64,000 nt of DNA from NCBI GenBank assembly GCA_948474755.1, contig CAOLHI010001668.1, positions 1-64,000 of the forward strand, read 5' to 3'. Below the pieces are notes generated by a model that was not told where the DNA came from, did no database searches, and saw nothing but the letters and a program-made list of their open reading frames with translations. The stretch is from Ctenosaura bakeri. Taxonomy: Eukaryota > Chordata > Lepidosauria > Squamata > Iguanidae. Of this stretch, positions 63,295 to 64,000 are shown piece after piece. Numbering within the stretch: the stretch's first letter is position 1; every line of letters starts with the position of its first letter. Both the position numbers and the translations under genes were made by a program.

Positions 63295-63457
63295 CTAAAA
63301 AGGAAACACATAGGTGGATAACAGCAAGTAATTTCTCACCATGAATGCATTTGTAAACATGAGAACAAAAGTGTATAGACAATTAAAAAATTAAATTAAC
63401 TATCAACAGCATCAATTGAGTGTACACTGGCAGCCTAAAGCGAATCTCCACAGCATA

Positions 63458-63582
63458 GGTTGGAAATTGTGGCCCTCCAGATGTTTCTGACCTGCAGCTC
63501 CCATTAGCCCTGCCCAGCACAGCCAGTGTAAGGAATGTCAGTTTAAAAACATCTGGAGGGCAACTGTTGTCCATTCCTGAAC
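63458..63582. repeat. Short palindromic MITE (ccagatgtt family), well preserved
   Basis: Left arm gtggccctccagatgtttct; right arm aaaacatctggagggcaact. The outer 13 bases (gccctccagatgt) are perfect inverted copies of acatctggagggc. About 120 bases, non-coding, in the intron upstream of exon A1. Confidence 0.8.
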
Positions 63583-64000
63583 CTGGCTAAAGTTGTTCTG
63601 ATACAACTGATTTGACAATTTCGTTCCTATGCGCAAGTCCCGACTGTCTCATATTTGCTCACTCACCATCCAGGGTATAAGGCTTCTTTATACAGCACCA
63701 GAAAGGAACAAGGAAACATATTCCAGGTAGCTATGCAGTAAAATATAACAACATCCAAAAACCACTAATGAGAAACACCTTTACTGGTCAACCAAAATGC
63801 ACAAAATACACCATGCAAGCTTTCGTAGCTCCACTGGCTTCTTCACCAGGCAAAAGATCTTAAAAAATCATACAGGAGGAGATAGATAATGATGTTAGAG
63901 TCACAGGCCTACACATGCATGACAGCAGCAAGGAAACAGCAGTACTTTGCAGCTTCCACAGTCTTCTCTGATATTGTAAGAAAAATCCACAGGATGCCAG

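Noticed and set aside
63790..63870. gcaagctttcgtagctccac segment resembling a common vertebrate repeat tail
   Set aside because: Familiar-looking, but too short to assign a family or limits with any confidence.
1..64000. CRISPR arrays, tRNA or rRNA genes, bacterial-type operons
   Set aside because: No regularly spaced repeats; the tRNA- and 5S-like sequences are SINE heads; the gene structure is intron-rich and vertebrate.

Overview
The window is intronic and exonic sequence of a single vertebrate gene on the minus strand, ZFYVE26 (spastizin/FYVE-CENT, the SPG15 hereditary spastic paraplegia gene). I could follow 37 consecutive coding exons from about 63.3 kb down to 1.05 kb. They join without a frame break into 7,152 nt (2,384 codons). 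The first coding exons lie beyond position 64000 and the last one lies before position 1. By my recollection human ZFYVE26 has 42 exons, so the window would hold the equivalents of exons 5 to 41. The FYVE zinc finger is encoded by two exons at 27.5-27.7 and 27.2-27.3 kb.

The host is most likely a squamate reptile, probably a lizard. The AT-rich introns carry a mix typical of lizards: tRNA-derived SINEs of three kinds, a 5S-rRNA-derived SINE, CR1, L2-like and L1 fragments, Tigger-like and hAT-like MITEs, and a DIRS-type tyrosine-recombinase retrotransposon. The species cannot be fixed from the sequence.

Layout, left to right: 1-18.6 kb, the 3' third of ZFYVE26 (12 exons) with SINEs and MITEs. 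18.6-27.2 kb, one large intron holding a GC-rich, CpG-rich DIRS element of about 6.1 kb (19.44-25.51 kb, plus strand, so antisense to the host gene), followed by a 5'-truncated L1 with a perfect 16-bp target-site duplication. 27.2-31.6 kb, FYVE exons and flanking exons. 31.6-37.6 kb, SINE clusters, an AAT array and an L2-like LINE interrupted by a palindromic DNA element. 37.7-63.3 kb, the central and 5' coding exons, with a Tigger-like element that has a repetitive core, a CR1 fragment nested in a 5S SINE, and an L1-like tail with target-site duplication.

The DIRS element is the most distinctive object. It has imperfect inverted terminal repeats and an internal complementary region that fuses the complements of both outer ends. 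It encodes an RS-dipeptide-rich Gag-like protein, an RT/RNase H/methyltransferase-like polyprotein and a tyrosine recombinase, all broken by frameshifts. In the host gene the most notable points are a probable GC-AG intron, a 32-nt microexon just downstream of the DIRS-bearing intron, and a weak splice donor after the FYVE exon. I found no second host gene, no RNA gene and no CRISPR array. The ZFYVE26 promoter is outside the window.
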